From Halobiforma lacisalsi AJ5 (GTDB lineage: Archaea > Halobacteriota > Halobacteria > Halobacteriales > Natrialbaceae): a stretch of 64,000 nt of DNA. The notes below the pieces were generated by a model that worked only from the letters and a program-made list of their open reading frames with translations, did no database searches and had not been told where the DNA came from. Location of the stretch: assembly GCF_000226975.2 (NCBI RefSeq), contig NZ_CP019285.1:2976001-3040000 (forward strand), read 5' to 3'. The position numbers and the translations under genes are program-made. This document shows, piece by piece, positions 63,385-64,000 of this stretch (position 1 is its first letter; each line of letters begins with the position of its first letter).

Positions 63385-64000
63385 ATGGCACCAGACGAAC
63401 TGCGCTCGACGGTCGAGCGCGTTGGGGACCGGTTCAACCTCGGCGAGTACGAGATCGATGCCTATCTCACCGTCCTGGAACAGGGACAGCTCACCGCGAG
63501 CGAGATCGCCGACAGGACCGAGATTCCACAGCCCCGCGTCTACGACACGGTCCGCAGCCTCAGCGACCGCGGCCTGGTCGAACTGCGGGAGTCCCGCCCG
63601 ATGAAAGTCGTCGCGATCGACCCCGCCGAAGCCTTCGACGACGTCCAGAGCTCCCTAGAGCAGATGATCGACGAACTCGAGGCCCGCTACACGGCCCCCG
63701 CCCGCGACACGGAGGCGGTGTCACTGGTCAAGTCCCGATCGACGATCCTGCGGTACTTCGAGGAGGTCATCGACTCCGCGGAGTACGAACTCTCCCTGTC
63801 GCTGACGCCGGACCTGCTGACACGGTTCCAGGACCAACTCGAGGCCGCCGTCGACGCGGGCGTCAGCGTCGACCTGATCGTGACGCCGGCGAGCGAAGCG
63901 CCCGCACCCGAGGAGTTCGACTATCTGTCGGTCGCGACGACGGCCCGTGCGCGCCGCGGGATCACGACCCCGGTCGTCGCCGTCGCGGACGGAAACTACT
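63385..64000 (+). CDS. trmB: TrmB-family transcriptional regulator, cut by window edge
   Basis: The first 205 codons are in the window. The N-terminal winged helix is clear: [63 protein letters not shown]. The following helix ([14 protein letters not shown]) and the start of the sugar-sensing domain ([29 protein letters not shown]) match haloarchaeal TrmB, the regulator of gluconeogenic and glycolytic genes. The C-terminal end is outside the window. Confidence 0.88.
   Translation, partial: MAPDELRSTVERVGDRFNLGEYEIDAYLTVLEQGQLTASEIADRTEIPQPRVYDTVRSLSDRGLVELRESRPMKVVAIDPAEAFDDVQSSLEQMIDELEARYTAPARDTEAVSLVKSRSTILRYFEEVIDSAEYELSLSLTPDLLTRFQDQLEAAVDAGVSVDLIVTPASEAPAPEEFDYLSVATTARARRGITTPVVAVADGNY

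Overview
The window comes from an extremely halophilic archaeon (class Halobacteria, probably a Natrialbaceae-type genome such as Natrinema or Haloterrigena). The evidence is high GC with strong G/C at third codon positions, very acidic predicted proteins, an archaeal 16S-tRNA-Ala(TGC)-23S-5S operon, an intron-containing elongator tRNA-Met, ribosomal protein S17e, RadB, TrmB, an HTH_10 (Bat-like) regulator and many small haloarchaea-type proteins. Nothing looks like a plasmid or virus. No CRISPR array, transposase or integrase was seen.

Layout. 0-3.6 kb is an accessory-looking stretch: a truncated gene at the left edge, a UPF0175/PIN toxin-antitoxin pair of lower GC, a PAP2 phosphatase, and a stand-alone AAA ATPase with a nuclease-like tail. 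3.6-11 kb holds a RuvX/YqgF-like putative nuclease divergent from radB, a CBS-domain protein with a probable ribosome-hibernation-factor C-terminus, a one-repeat lycopene-cyclase-domain protein, a CAP-domain protein, a BrkB/YihY membrane protein, a long disordered acidic protein and an AEC transporter. 11-18.3 kb is a cluster of small soluble proteins (two SnoaL-like proteins, a cupin, a GYD protein, a helical protein), a Tat-exported copper protein and a large PAS/GAF/HTH_10 regulator. Several of these genes share a CTAG-containing upstream motif, which suggests one regulon.

18.3-31.5 kb has tRNA-Val, the trpDFEG operon, the class II ribonucleotide reductase, a small zinc-finger protein, a KaiC/RAD55-like ATPase with a partner gene, a TVP38/DedA-type membrane protein, a DUF5830 protein and a gamma-glutamyltransferase. 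31.6-48.6 kb has intron-bearing tRNA-Met, a CTAG-type (Zim-like) DNA methylase, a 923-residue secreted protein with seven pilin-like beta repeats, MutY, a CitG/DUF447 pair, S17e, Asd, a D-2-hydroxyacid dehydrogenase, a geranylgeranyl-reductase-family flavoprotein and a DUF7344 regulator.

48.7-54.6 kb is one complete rRNA operon on the minus strand with processing stems, a terminator hairpin and about five tandem promoters. 54.6-64 kb is mostly housekeeping and stress genes: hisD, a soluble chemotaxis-type transducer, IscA/ErpA, dodecin, a class V aminotransferase, two universal stress proteins, a MscS channel and the start of trmB at the right edge.

The most interesting items are the shared CTAG motif of the 11-18 kb cluster, the CBS-HPF fusion, the RuvX-like protein next to radB, and the secreted seven-repeat protein built by duplication of a three-domain block.
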